From NCBI RefSeq assembly GCF_002116905.1, contig NZ_CP015118.1, forward strand, positions 3,224,001-3,288,000: DNA of 64,000 bases. The letters are read 5' to 3'. The position numbers and the translations under genes were made by a program. Position 1 is the first letter of the stretch. The number at the start of each line of letters is the position of its first letter. The notes under the pieces are model-generated. The model saw only the letters and a program-made list of their open reading frames with translations. It did not search any database and was not told the origin of the DNA. Source of the DNA: Piscinibacter gummiphilus. GTDB taxonomy: Bacteria > Pseudomonadota > Gammaproteobacteria > Burkholderiales > Burkholderiaceae_C. Positions 37,262-49,091 of the stretch are shown piece by piece.

Positions 37262-39109
37262 TCACGCGGGCGTGTGCAGCAGCGGATCGACCACACGGTT
37301 CAGGCTGTCGGGCCGCATGGGTTTCACGATCACCGCATCGAACCCCAGCGCCCGCGCGTTGGCCTCGGCCTCGCGCTGCGCGTAGCCCGTGAGGGCCACG
37401 AACACCGCCTGGCTGCCCAGCCGTTCGCGCAGCGGCGTGAACGACCCGGGGGCCGTGCCCTCGATGTCGCCCAGCACCACCTCGGGCCGGAAGCCATCGA
37501 TCAGCCGCAGCGACTCGTCCACGGTCGCGGCGGTGGCGACCTGGTGGCCCCACAGCTCGATCTGCAGCCGCATCAGGTAGCGGGCGTCGGGGTTCTCCTC
37601 GACCAGCAGCACGCGGAACGACGGATGCTGCGGCGCCCGTGACGGCGCGGGGGCGGGTTCGCTGTCGGCCGGAGCGAGGGGCAGGGACAGCACGAACTCC
37701 GCACCCTGTCCGGCGCCTTCGCTGAAGGCCTTCACGTCGCCACCATGCAGCTGGGCCACGCGCCGCGCGAGCGGCAGGCCGAGGCCCAGACCGCCGGGGT
37801 TGCCGCCGCTCTGCAGGTCGTGCCGCGCGAACAGGTCGAACACGTACGGCAGGAATTCCGCCGTGATGCCCTGGCCCTCGTCGCGCACGGCGATGTGCAG
37901 CATGCCGCCGGACACCTTGGCCGTCACCGAGATCACGCTCGGTTCGGCCGTGAAGGCGGCCGCGTTCGAGAGGATGTTGCTCAGCGCTTGCGCGAGCCGG
38001 ATGGAGTCGCCCAGCACCCACTGCGCCGCGGCCGGCGCGTCGATGCGCAGCGTGTGGCCGGCGGCATCGAGCTTCGGCTGGCTGGTCTCGGCGGCGGCGC
38101 GCAACAGGTCGCGCACGGCCACGCGACCCTTCACGAGCGTGATCTGCCCCTGCATCACGCGGGTGACGTCGACCAGGTCGTCGACGAGCCGCCGCAGCCG
38201 GCCCACCTGGCGCTCGATGATCTCGCGCAGGCGGGTGAGGGTGGGGTGGCCGTCTTCCAGGGTGCGCAACACGCTCGCCGCGTTCGCGATGGGCGCGAGC
38301 GGGCTTCGCAACTGGTGGGACAGCATCGCGAGGAACTCGTTCTGCCGTCGGTCCGCCAGCCGAAGCGACTGCGCGTGTTCGGCGAGCCGCTCTTCGAGCT
38401 CCTTGCGTTCGTGGATGTCGACGCAGCTGCCGATGTAGCCGTCGAAGCGCCCGTCTGCCGCGTGGCGCGGCACGCCGCTGCACAGCACCCAGCGGTACGC
38501 GCCGTCGTGGCGGCGCAGGCGATAGTCCATCGTGAAGGGCTGCCGCTCCTCGAAGCTCGTCTTGTAGATCGCGACGCAGCGTTCGGTGTCTTCCGGGTGA
38601 ACGTCGGCCACCCAGCCGTCGCCGCGCAGCTCCGACAGCGGGCGGCCGGTGAAGTCGAGCCAGGGCTTGTTGAAGGCCTGGCAGAGGCTGTCGGGGCCCG
38701 AGGACCAGATCATCACCGGGGCGATGTCGAGGTCGGCCGGCAGGGACGCGGTCCCCTGCGCGACCGCGAGGAGGCACAGGCGCCCCAGGGTGCCGGCGTT
38801 GGCCGGCAGCAGTTCGACGTCGGCCGTGGCAGGGGTGCCGTCGGCCCGCGTGACCACGAGCGGGCCGCGCCACGTGTCACCCGCAGCGAGGGCATGCTGC
38901 CAGCCGGCCGTGTCGCCGCTCGAGGCCGGCGCGATGATCTCGGCGAGGTGGCCGCCGCGGGTGAGGGCCCCCGCGGCCGCATTGGCGGCCAGCACCCGGC
39001 CCGACGTGTCGAGCAGCAGCACGGCGTGCGGATGGTGCTCGAACAGCGCCCGGGCCATCGGGTCGGTGAGCGCGGCGGGTGCGGCGCCCTGTCTGGACAA
39101 ATCGTTCAC
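37262..39109 (-). CDS. PAS-containing hybrid sensor histidine kinase
   Basis: This 615-residue cytoplasmic hybrid kinase has no membrane segment. It has an N-terminal PAS-like region (VLLLDTSGRVLAANAA), a PAS with PAC (APVMIWSSGPDSLCQAFN, then DYRLRRHDGAYRWVL) and a HisKA with His in LAMLSHQLRSPLAPI. The HATPase has N box NILSNAAAF, G1 VRDEGQGI and G2 GGLGLGLPLA. A C-terminal receiver has VLLVEENPDAR, Asp in VVLGDIEG and Lys in VIVKPM. It is convergent with the NtrC-type regulator (17 bases between stops). It is the obvious partner candidate for that regulator. Confidence 0.9.
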   Translation of the reverse strand: MNDLSRQGAAPAALTDPMARALFEHHPHAVLLLDTSGRVLAANAAAGALTRGGHLAEIIAPASSGDTAGWQHALAAGDTWRGPLVVTRADGTPATADVELLPANAGTLGRLCLLAVAQGTASLPADLDIAPVMIWSSGPDSLCQAFNKPWLDFTGRPLSELRGDGWVADVHPEDTERCVAIYKTSFEERQPFTMDYRLRRHDGAYRWVLCSGVPRHAADGRFDGYIGSCVDIHERKELEERLAEHAQSLRLADRRQNEFLAMLSHQLRSPLAPIANAASVLRTLEDGHPTLTRLREIIERQVGRLRRLVDDLVDVTRVMQGQITLVKGRVAVRDLLRAAAETSQPKLDAAGHTLRIDAPAAAQWVLGDSIRLAQALSNILSNAAAFTAEPSVISVTAKVSGGMLHIAVRDEGQGITAEFLPYVFDLFARHDLQSGGNPGGLGLGLPLARRVAQLHGGDVKAFSEGAGQGAEFVLSLPLAPADSEPAPAPSRAPQHPSFRVLLVEENPDARYLMRLQIELWGHQVATAATVDESLRLIDGFRPEVVLGDIEGTAPGSFTPLRERLGSQAVFVALTGYAQREAEANARALGFDAVIVKPMRPDSLNRVVDPLLHTPA

Positions 39110-39208
39110 TGGCGGACTCCCCGGTCATGTGTGCCGGCCCGGCATCGGCGGGCGCGTGATTCGGTTTCGGCAAGCGGCATGCCTGCGTGAGCGGCACCTC
39201 GTGTGGTC

Positions 39209-40600
39209 TCACGCATGCCGGCGGCGCCTTTCCACAGGAGCCACCTTGAGCAGCTGCCGGTATTTTGTGACGGTTCGGCGCGCCACGCTGAGGCCCTGCC
39301 GGAGAAGCCGCCTCGCGATCTCGGGGTCCGACAGCGGGTGGGACGGGCTCTCGCTGTCGATCATCTCCTTGATGACCCCGCGGATCGCCGTGGGCGAGCA
39401 GGTGCTGCCGCTCGCGGTGACCATCGCGCGGGAGAAGAAGTACTTCAGTTCGAACACCCCCACCGGCGTGGCCATGTACTTGTTGTTGGTGACGCGCGAG
39501 ACGGTGGACTCGTGCAGGCCCACCTCGTCCGCGATCTCCTTGAGCCCGAGCGGCTTCATCGCGAGCGGCCCGTGTTCCAGGAACGAGTGCTGGCGCCGCA
39601 GGATCGCCTCGGCCACCTTCAGGATGGTGGAGAAGCGCTGCCGCACGTTTCGCACGGTCCAGCGGGCTTCCTGCAGGCTGGCCGCGAGTTCGCCGTGGCG
39701 TGCGTCGCGGTGCTGCTGGAACAGCCGCGCGTAGGCCTGGTTCAGCTTCACCCGCGGCACGATGTTCTGGTTGAGCGTGGCGAGCCACGAGCCCCGAACG
39801 CGGCGAACGACCACGTCCGGTGTCAGGTACTGCACGTCGTTCGCGCCGTGGCGCCAGCCGGGGCGCGGGTCGAGGTGGCGGATGCGTTCGCAGGCGGCTT
39901 CCACCGCGTCCACCGGGCTGTCGAGCAGGCGCGCGAGGCCCGCGACGTCGTGCTGGGCGAGGCGCGGGAGGTGCTCGGTGACGATGCGGGCGGCCAGGGC
40001 CCGCAGTGCCGGATCCTCGATGTCGGGCAACTGCAGCACGAGGCATTCGCGCACGTCGCGCGCGCCCACCCCGTTCGGGTCGAGCGACTGCACGCGCCGC
40101 AGCGCGGTGAGCATCTCGGCGGGCTCCGGGTCCACGCCGCTCAGCACCGCGAGTTCGGCGAGCGGCGTGCGCAGGTAGCCATCGTCGTCGAGCGATTCGA
40201 TCACGGTCGCGGCCAGCAGCAGGTCGCGCGGAGGCAACGGGAGCACGTGGACCTGGCCGTGCAGGTGCTCGCGCAGGCCCACGTCGGCAGCCACGAAATC
40301 GAGGGCCGTCACGTCACCGCCCGCACCGCCGGCGCGGCGATCGCCGGGGGACATCGCCGACCAGCCGTCGTTCGGCGGCGGCTCGTCGCTGGCGGCCTCG
40401 GCAGCGGGTGCGGCGGCCGGGTCGGGCACCACGGGCGCGTCGGTTTCGTCGACCTCGAGGAACGGGTTCTTGTCGAGTGCGGCGTGCACTTCCTGCGCGA
40501 AGTCCAGCGAGGACAACTGCAGCAGGCGGACCGCCTGCTGCAGCCTCGGGGTCAAGGTCTGGTGCTGTCGATGTTCAACTCTGAGCGCCGGTGCGGTCAT
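39209..40600 (-). CDS. rpoN: RNA polymerase sigma-54 factor, possible second copy
   Basis: This 463-residue sigma factor begins with the Gln/Leu-rich region I (QTLTPRLQQAVRLLQLSSLDF). A Pro/Ala-rich linker, the core-binding region, the helix-turn-helix (GLHESTVSRVTNNKYMATP) and the RpoN box (ARRTVTKYR) follow. ATG at 40600 is chosen for the GGAGG 11 bases upstream; an alternative ATG at 40618 has none. The housekeeping rpoN usually lies beside lptB and a ribosome hibernation gene. Here neither is present and the neighbours are a hybrid kinase and a stress block, so this may be a specialised paralog. That is inference. Confidence 0.88.
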   Translation of the reverse strand: MTAPALRVEHRQHQTLTPRLQQAVRLLQLSSLDFAQEVHAALDKNPFLEVDETDAPVVPDPAAAPAAEAASDEPPPNDGWSAMSPGDRRAGGAGGDVTALDFVAADVGLREHLHGQVHVLPLPPRDLLLAATVIESLDDDGYLRTPLAELAVLSGVDPEPAEMLTALRRVQSLDPNGVGARDVRECLVLQLPDIEDPALRALAARIVTEHLPRLAQHDVAGLARLLDSPVDAVEAACERIRHLDPRPGWRHGANDVQYLTPDVVVRRVRGSWLATLNQNIVPRVKLNQAYARLFQQHRDARHGELAASLQEARWTVRNVRQRFSTILKVAEAILRRQHSFLEHGPLAMKPLGLKEIADEVGLHESTVSRVTNNKYMATPVGVFELKYFFSRAMVTASGSTCSPTAIRGVIKEMIDSESPSHPLSDPEIARRLLRQGLSVARRTVTKYRQLLKVAPVERRRRHA

Positions 40601-40887
40601 GGCGAGAAAGGCCTCCATGAGGTTCGCGGGGCGAGGGAATCGCCCGCGTTCGAGTGCAACGATCTGCAACCCCCGTGCCACGGCGGAAGCCCCATCCCAT
40701 GGGCCCAAACCGAGGGTTTACGCTGAGTTTTGGACGCAGCAAATCGCAGCATCTCGTAACCATTACCGCAAGGATTTCAGGGGCATTCGGTGGCCGCGCG
40801 GCAAGACACGGACCCGCCCGGGCACGCCGTCTGCCATTGCTTTCTGGAACCGGGATCCGCGATCCCGTCCATCCAAGGAGCAGCCCC

Positions 40888-41349
40888 ATGAGCGTATCCA
40901 ATGACGACATCGTCGAAACCCTGAACGACCTCATCGCCACCAGCAAGGACGGCGAACTCGGCTTCACCGCATGCGCCGAACGGGCCACATCGAGCGAGTT
41001 GCGACGGCTGTTCCTGCAACGCGCGGCCGGCTGCAAGCAAGCCGCGGACGAACTGCGCCCCGCGGTGATCCAGTACGGAGGCGAACCCGAGACCGACGGC
41101 ACCACGTCCGGCGCGCTGCATCGGGGCTGGGTCGCGGTGCGCGGCTCGCTGGCCGGCTACACCGACCAGGCGCTGCTCGACGAATGCGAACGCGGCGAGG
41201 ATGCCGCGCTCGCACGCTACCGCGCCGCGCTGCGCGACGACGTGCTGCCGGAGCCGCTGCGAGCGCTCGTGGCCCGCCAGCAGCTGGGCGTGCAGGCCAA
41301 CCACGACCAGGTGAAGCGGCTGCGCGACAGCGTCCGCGCCAACGGCTGA
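40888..41349 (+). CDS. PA2169-family four-helix protein (DUF2383)
   Basis: This 153-residue helical protein begins SNDDIVETLNDLIATSKDGELGF, the family signature, and continues with four long helices ending in LVARQQLGVQANHDQVKRLRD. Members are ferritin-like in shape and stress- or biofilm-linked, with no settled biochemical function. AAGGAG lies 7 bases before the ATG. It starts a run with a receiver protein, a Gln-rich protein and a topoisomerase, divergent from the sigma-54 gene. Confidence 0.88.
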   Translation: MSVSNDDIVETLNDLIATSKDGELGFTACAERATSSELRRLFLQRAAGCKQAADELRPAVIQYGGEPETDGTTSGALHRGWVAVRGSLAGYTDQALLDECERGEDAALARYRAALRDDVLPEPLRALVARQQLGVQANHDQVKRLRDSVRANG

Positions 41350-41366
41350 GCGGAAAGGAGCGAACC

Positions 41367-41738
41367 ATGCTCGGCAAACGAATCCTGGTCGTCGACGACA
41401 ACGTGGACGCGGCGGAGGCCGTGGCCATGCTGCTCGAATCCGAGGGGCACGAGGTCCATACAGCCCACACCGGCCGCGCCGCCGTCGCCGAGACGCTGCG
41501 CTGGTCGCCCGAGGCGGTGCTGCTCGACATCGGGCTGCCCGACCTCGACGGTTTCGAGGTGGCCAGGGAGATCGTCGCGCTCGCCCTCGTGCCGCCACCG
41601 CAGCTCATCGCGCTGAGCGGCCACGGCAGCGCCAGCGACGTGGAAGAGGCCCGCGTCGCCGGCTTCGACCAGCACCTGCTGAAGCCCGCCGAGCCGGACG
41701 TGCTGTTCGCCCTGTTCGAGGCCCACGCGCCCGGCTGA
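41367..41738 (+). CDS. Single-domain response regulator
   Basis: This 123-residue receiver has all key residues: acidic pair in VVDDNVDA, Asp in VLLDIGLP, Ser in IALSGHG and Lys in LLKPAEP. No output domain. AAAGGAG precedes the ATG, 17 bases after the PA2169-type gene. Such stand-alone receivers often follow hybrid kinases; the nearest are at 37262 and 43379. It probably passes signals by protein contact. Confidence 0.9.
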   Translation: MLGKRILVVDDNVDAAEAVAMLLESEGHEVHTAHTGRAAVAETLRWSPEAVLLDIGLPDLDGFEVAREIVALALVPPPQLIALSGHGSASDVEEARVAGFDQHLLKPAEPDVLFALFEAHAPG

Positions 41739-41802
41739 GCTGGGCACGCGGGTTGCCATGAACTCCATGTGCGACTTGCACAGCATCTGAAGGAGTAGAT
41801 CC

Positions 41803-42006
41803 ATGACCCAACAGAACCGCCCGAGCCAGGATTCGCAGAAGTCGGGGCAGCAGCAGCCGTCCCAGAAGCAGTCGCCGCAACAGCAGCAGGACCAGCAGAA
41901 CACGCAACGCCAGCGTGACCAGAACGTCCAGCAGCAAGGCGGCAACCGCTCGCCGCAGCGCAGCGACCAGCAAGGCAGCGACAGCAGCGGCGATCGCCAG
42001 CGCTGA
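41803..42006 (+). CDS. Glutamine-rich low-complexity protein, 67 residues
   Basis: This 67-residue protein has 25 Gln residues, with most of the remainder Ser, Asp, Arg, Asn and Pro, and no hydrophobic core; it must be disordered. AAGGAG sits 8 bases before the ATG, which supports real expression. It follows a receiver gene by 64 bases. Similar Gln-rich small proteins are hard to align, so homologs would be missed. Possible roles (nucleic-acid binding, stress protection) are guesses. Confidence 0.6.
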   Translation: MTQQNRPSQDSQKSGQQQPSQKQSPQQQQDQQNTQRQRDQNVQQQGGNRSPQRSDQQGSDSSGDRQR

Positions 42007-42113
42007 CCTCCGCGACCCACCGCCGGGCCGATGACCCGGTGACGTCCCACCCCGCCGGTGAATCGCGAAACCGCGAGGCGCCGGCGGTTTCCACGAGCGA
42101 AAGCGAAGCCGCC

Positions 42114-42317
42114 ATGACCGTCCAGACGATCCGCGTTCCCCTGCCGCTGCCCCGGCGATCTCCCGACGACACCGAGGTGCCCGTGGCCCAGGGAACGAGC
42201 GCGGCCGACGGCCCCTGCAGCCACGCGGGACGCTGCGACCGCGATGCGTGCGGCCAGGCCCAACGCGTCAAGCTGAACTGCCCTTCGCTCGACACCCCGC
42301 CCACGAGCCCGCTCTGA
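42114..42317 (+). CDS. Small Cys-containing hypothetical protein, 67 residues
   Basis: This 67-residue frame begins MTVQTIRVPLPLPRRSPDD and carries a cysteine cluster (CSHAGRCDRDACG) and a later Cys in KLNCPSL. It could bind a metal. The ribosome-binding site is weak (GCGAAAG), and the last 70 bases overlap the topoisomerase frame. An in-frame extension to 42039 exists. It may be real or the leader of the topoisomerase gene. Confidence 0.35.
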   Translation: MTVQTIRVPLPLPRRSPDDTEVPVAQGTSAADGPCSHAGRCDRDACGQAQRVKLNCPSLDTPPTSPL

Positions 42318-43375
42318 GATCCCGGCCCGCGACCCCGCCCGACCCGGCCGCATCCGCCGGGCTCGTCTACGTCACGGACGAGGGGCCCGGCATCGCCCGC
42401 CGCCGCAGCGGCAAGGGCTTCTCGTACCGCACGCCCACCGGCCAGTGCCTGCGCGATCGCGCCGAACTCGACCGCATCCGGCGCCTCGCGATCCCGCCCG
42501 CATACACGCGCGTGTGGATCTGCCCCCGGCCCGACGGCCACCTGCAGGCCACGGGCCGCGACGCCCGGGGCCGCAAGCAATACCGCTACCACCCCGACTG
42601 GCGCATCGCGCGCGACACCGACAAGTTCACCCGCATGGCCGCGTTCGGCGAGGCGCTGCCGCGCATCCGCGCGCGGGTGAAACGCGACCTGGAGGCGAAG
42701 GGGGTCGCGGGGGTCCCGCGCGACACGGTACTCGCCACGCTCGTGCGCCTGCTCGACACCACGCTCGTGCGCGTCGGCAACGACGTCTACGCCCGCGAGA
42801 ACGGCTCGTACGGCCTCACGACGCTGAAGACGCGCCACGCGCAGGTGAACGGCTCGGTGCTCAAGCTCCGCTTCAAGGGCAAGAGCGGCATCGTGCACGA
42901 GGTGGCGCTGGAGGATCCCCGCGTGGCGCGGGTCGTGCGCCGCTGCCAGTCCATGCCCGGGCAGGAGCTGTTCCAGTACACCGGGGACGACGGCACGCCG
43001 TGCGATGTGAGTTCGCAGGACGTCAACGACTACCTTCGCGCGTGTTCCGGCGAAGGCTTCACCGCGAAGGACTTCCGCACGTGGCACGCGAGCGCGCTGG
43101 CCCTGGGCCTCTTCGCCGGCCGGGCCGCGGAGCCCGTGACGAAGCAGGAGGTGGTGGAGGTGCTCACGGAGGTGGCCCGGCGGCTCGGCAACACCGTCGC
43201 CGTCTGCCGCAAGTCCTACGTGCACCCGGACGTGGTGGCCGCCGCCGCATCCGGTGAACTCGCCGCGCTGATGGCCGCGGCACCGGCCCGCGTGCATCGT
43301 CGGGGTCTGACGGTGCCCGAGCGCCAGCTGCTGTGTTTCCTGGCCGGCGCCTGCGCGCCGCGGCGTCGGGGCTGA
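42248..43375 (+). CDS. Type IB DNA topoisomerase (poxvirus/eukaryote type)
   Basis: This ~375-residue enzyme relaxes supercoils by nicking one strand through a Tyr-DNA link. Visible features are LRFKGKSGIVHEV (catalytic Lys region), KDFRTWHAS (Arg and His) and the nucleophile Tyr in CRKSYVHPDVV. The earliest in-frame start is GTG 42248, but the first ~35 residues are low-complexity and the homologous region begins near 42360. The true start is therefore uncertain. Bacterial IB enzymes often sit in stress or DNA-repair blocks. It follows a PA2169-type and receiver gene run. Confidence 0.9.
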   Translation: MRPGPTRQAELPFARHPAHEPALRSRPATPPDPAASAGLVYVTDEGPGIARRRSGKGFSYRTPTGQCLRDRAELDRIRRLAIPPAYTRVWICPRPDGHLQATGRDARGRKQYRYHPDWRIARDTDKFTRMAAFGEALPRIRARVKRDLEAKGVAGVPRDTVLATLVRLLDTTLVRVGNDVYARENGSYGLTTLKTRHAQVNGSVLKLRFKGKSGIVHEVALEDPRVARVVRRCQSMPGQELFQYTGDDGTPCDVSSQDVNDYLRACSGEGFTAKDFRTWHASALALGLFAGRAAEPVTKQEVVEVLTEVARRLGNTVAVCRKSYVHPDVVAAAASGELAALMAAAPARVHRRGLTVPERQLLCFLAGACAPRRRG

Positions 43376-43378
43376 AGG

Positions 43379-44491
43379 TCAGCGCGTGCTGCGCTCGCTG
43401 CGCGGGATCAGGAACTCGAACACCGTGCCTTCGCCGGCGTTGGAGCGCGCGACCACCGAGCCGCCGTGGGCGCTGATGCCCTGGTCGACGATGGCCAGGC
43501 CCGCACCGAGCGTGCCACGCGCCGGCTCCTTGCCGGCCGACGGCAGGATCGGCTCGAAGAGGTCGGCCTGAACGTCGTCGCTCAGCACGGTCGGGAAGCT
43601 CACCGTGGCGTTCAGGCGGTCCTTGTGGCTGCCGTCGAGCAGCACCTTGACCACCACACCTTCGCCCGCATGCTCGAGCGCCGTGCCCACGAGGTTCGTG
43701 AACACCTGGCTGAGCCGGTCGGTGTCGAAGGTGCCGGTGAGGTCGCCCTCGCACTGCACGTCGACCTTCACGCTCGGGCGCACCTCGACGATCTCGGCCA
43801 CCACGGACGCGCAGAGGCTGCCGAGGTCGGCCATCTTCGGCGAGATGCTGGCGATGCCGGGGCGGATGCGCGAGAAGTTCAGCAGGTGGTCGATGGTGCG
43901 GGCCATGCGCGAGCTGCTCGACTTGATGCGCAGGCCGGCCTTCTGGATGGGTTCGTCGTGGCCGCGCCGGTGCACGATCTCGGCGCTGAGCGCGATGGCC
44001 ATCAACGGCGTGCGCAGGTCGTGGGTCAGCACGGCCGTCATCATCTCGTTGAGCTTGCGCAGGCGCTGCACCTCGACGATCTGGTGCTGCAGGCGCTGGC
44101 GTTGCACGTAGAGGTCCACGAACACCGCGACCTTGCTGGCGAGCACGTGCGGCTCCAGCGGCTTGTAGAGGAAGTCCACCGCGCCCGCCTCGTAGCCGCG
44201 GAAGGTGCGCTGCTGGTCCTGCGACGCGGCGGTCAGGAAGATGATCGGGATGTGGCGGGTGCGCTCGGCGCCCCGCATCAGCTCGGCGAGCGCGAAGCCG
44301 TCGATCTCGGGCATCTGCACGTCGAGCAGCGCGACGGCCACGTCGTGGTTCAGCAGCAGCTCCAGCGCCTCGTCGCCCGACCCGGCCTTCAGCACGCGGA
44401 TGCCCGGGCGGGCGAGCAGGGCCTCCAGCGCGAGCAGGTTCTGCGCGACGTCGTCGACGACCAGCACGTTGACTTCTGACGTTGGGTTCAT
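43379..44491 (-). CDS. REC-HisKA-HATPase protein with degenerate ATP-binding boxes
   Basis: This 370-residue cytoplasmic protein has an N-terminal receiver (VVDDVAQN, Asp in ALLDVQMP, Lys in LYKPLE). The phosphoacceptor His is in MTAVLTHDLRTPL. A C-terminal HATPase-like domain follows. The second Asn of the N box is Thr (TNLVGTALEHA) and the usual D-x-G-x-G box is replaced by SFPTVLSDDV, while the G2 loop (LGAGLAIV) remains. ATP binding and phosphotransfer may therefore be lost. It is the last gene of a minus-strand unit after a hybrid kinase, CheR and CheB. Possible adaptor or phosphatase. Confidence 0.85.
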   Translation of the reverse strand: MNPTSEVNVLVVDDVAQNLLALEALLARPGIRVLKAGSGDEALELLLNHDVAVALLDVQMPEIDGFALAELMRGAERTRHIPIIFLTAASQDQQRTFRGYEAGAVDFLYKPLEPHVLASKVAVFVDLYVQRQRLQHQIVEVQRLRKLNEMMTAVLTHDLRTPLMAIALSAEIVHRRGHDEPIQKAGLRIKSSSSRMARTIDHLLNFSRIRPGIASISPKMADLGSLCASVVAEIVEVRPSVKVDVQCEGDLTGTFDTDRLSQVFTNLVGTALEHAGEGVVVKVLLDGSHKDRLNATVSFPTVLSDDVQADLFEPILPSAGKEPARGTLGAGLAIVDQGISAHGGSVVARSNAGEGTVFEFLIPRSERSTR

Positions 44492-44528
44492 GGCGTTTCT
44501 CTGAAGTTCGATGGAGATTGGAAAAGGT

Positions 44529-45113
44529 TCATGACACGGCAGCCAGGCTCAGCGCCATGCGTTCGATCGAGAGCACCGCGTCCGCGCCGGCCGACGCGAT
44601 GCCCGCGGCCGGCATGGTGCTCGCCACCGCGGTGTCCGGGTCCTGGACCCAGGCCGTGCCGCCGCGTGCGCGCACGGCCGCCAGGCCCTCGCTGCCGTCG
44701 TCGCTGCCGCCGGTCAGCAGCAGCGCGAGCAACTGCGCACCGTAGGCGATCGAGGCCGATTCGAACAGAGGGTCGATCGCCGGCCGTGAATAACGCACGG
44801 GCGCGTCGATCGACAGCGCGAGCGTGCGCGTGGGTTCCACGAGCAGATGGTAGTTGGGCGGCGCGAACACCACGGCGCCGGGCGGCACGGGCTGCTTGTC
44901 GAGCGCTTCGGTGACGGGCAGGGCGCAGCGCTGGTCGAGCAGCGCGGCGATGCCGCTCGGCTGGTCGGGCGGTACGTGGATCACCACGAGCACCGCTGGC
45001 CGGAATCCCGCGGGCAGGGCCGTCAGCAGCGACAGCAGCGCGTCCACGCCGCCGGCCGAGGCGCCGATCACGACCGCCTCGATCCGGGACAGGGGAAGCA
45101 CGGGGGTGTCCAT
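44529..45113 (-). CDS. CheB-type protein-glutamate methylesterase, receiver-less
   Basis: This 194-residue enzyme has only the methylesterase domain. The catalytic Ser is in VVIGASAGGVDAL, His in VVIHVPPDQP and Asp in LLTGGSDDGSEG. It lacks the N-terminal receiver of chemotaxis CheB. GAGG precedes the ATG, 8 bases from the CheR stop. A CheR/CheB pair between two kinase genes is known in non-chemotaxis signalling units, where it may modify a sensor rather than a chemoreceptor. Confidence 0.9.
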   Translation of the reverse strand: MDTPVLPLSRIEAVVIGASAGGVDALLSLLTALPAGFRPAVLVVIHVPPDQPSGIAALLDQRCALPVTEALDKQPVPPGAVVFAPPNYHLLVEPTRTLALSIDAPVRYSRPAIDPLFESASIAYGAQLLALLLTGGSDDGSEGLAAVRARGGTAWVQDPDTAVASTMPAAGIASAGADAVLSIERMALSLAAVS

Positions 45114-45121
45114 GGCGAGCC

Positions 45122-45946
45122 TCACAGTCGGCGGTAGATGCGCTCGGGGCTGGCCACGGCCTCGAACGCCTGCGCGTGCGTGCCGAACTGCAGCGTCTCC
45201 TTGCTGCCCAGGCCGAGGAAGCCGCGGTGCACCAGCGACTCGCGGAACAGGCCGATGGCGCGGTCCTGCAGGCCCGGGTTGAAGTAGATCAGCACGTTGC
45301 GGCATGACACGAGGTGCACCTCGGAAAACACGGTGTCCGTGGCGAGGCTGTGGTCGGCGAACACGATGTTCTTGCGCAGCTTGCGGTCGAACACCACGCC
45401 TTCGTAGGCCGCGGTGTAGTAGTCCGACAGCGAGCCCGTGCCGCCGGCCGCCTGGTAGTTGCGGCTGAAGAGCGCCATGCGGTCGAGCGGGTACACGCCG
45501 GCCTCGGCCTTGCGCAGCGCCTCGGGGTTGATGTCGGTGGCGTAGATGAGCGCGCGGTCGAGCAGCTTCTCCTCGGCGAGCAGGATGGCCAGCGACCAGA
45601 CCTCCTCGCCGCTGCTGCAGCCGGCCACCCACACCTTGATGGAGGGGTAGGTGGCGAGCATCGGCGTCACCTCGCGGCGCAGCGTGGCGAAATACGTGGG
45701 GTCGCGGAAGAACTCGCTGACCTGCACGGTGAAGTACTGCAGCATCTGCGCGAACACCTCGGGCTCGCGGAGCACGCGGTCCTGCAGGTGGGCCAGGCGC
45801 TCGCAGCCGAAACGGGCCATCGCCTGGCGCATGCGGCGGCGCAGCGACGTGACGGCGTAGTCGCGGAAGTCGTGCTGGTAGCGGAGGTACACGGCCTCCA
45901 GCATCAGCTTGACCTCGATGTCGAACAGCGCGGTGTCGGCGTCCAC
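45122..45946 (-). CDS. CheR-type protein-glutamate methyltransferase
   Basis: This 274-residue methyltransferase has an N-terminal helical domain (LRRRMRQAMARFG) and a SAM-binding domain with VWVAGCSSGEEVWSLAILL, the later FTVQVSEFFRDPTYFATLR and CRNVLIYFNPGLQ. GTG 45946 is chosen because AGGAG lies 5 bases upstream; an in-frame start at 45979 would overlap the kinase gene. It follows the giant hybrid kinase by 8 bases. No methyl-accepting protein is in the window. Confidence 0.9.
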   Translation of the reverse strand: MDADTALFDIEVKLMLEAVYLRYQHDFRDYAVTSLRRRMRQAMARFGCERLAHLQDRVLREPEVFAQMLQYFTVQVSEFFRDPTYFATLRREVTPMLATYPSIKVWVAGCSSGEEVWSLAILLAEEKLLDRALIYATDINPEALRKAEAGVYPLDRMALFSRNYQAAGGTGSLSDYYTAAYEGVVFDRKLRKNIVFADHSLATDTVFSEVHLVSCRNVLIYFNPGLQDRAIGLFRESLVHRGFLGLGSKETLQFGTHAQAFEAVASPERIYRRL

Positions 45947-45954
45947 GGGCGCTC

Positions 45955-49035
<3,081 letters not shown>

Positions 49036-49091
49036 GCGGGGTTGGGACGGGGTCGGCGTGGTGGAGTTCCCCGCGATTGTGCCCAGGACGC

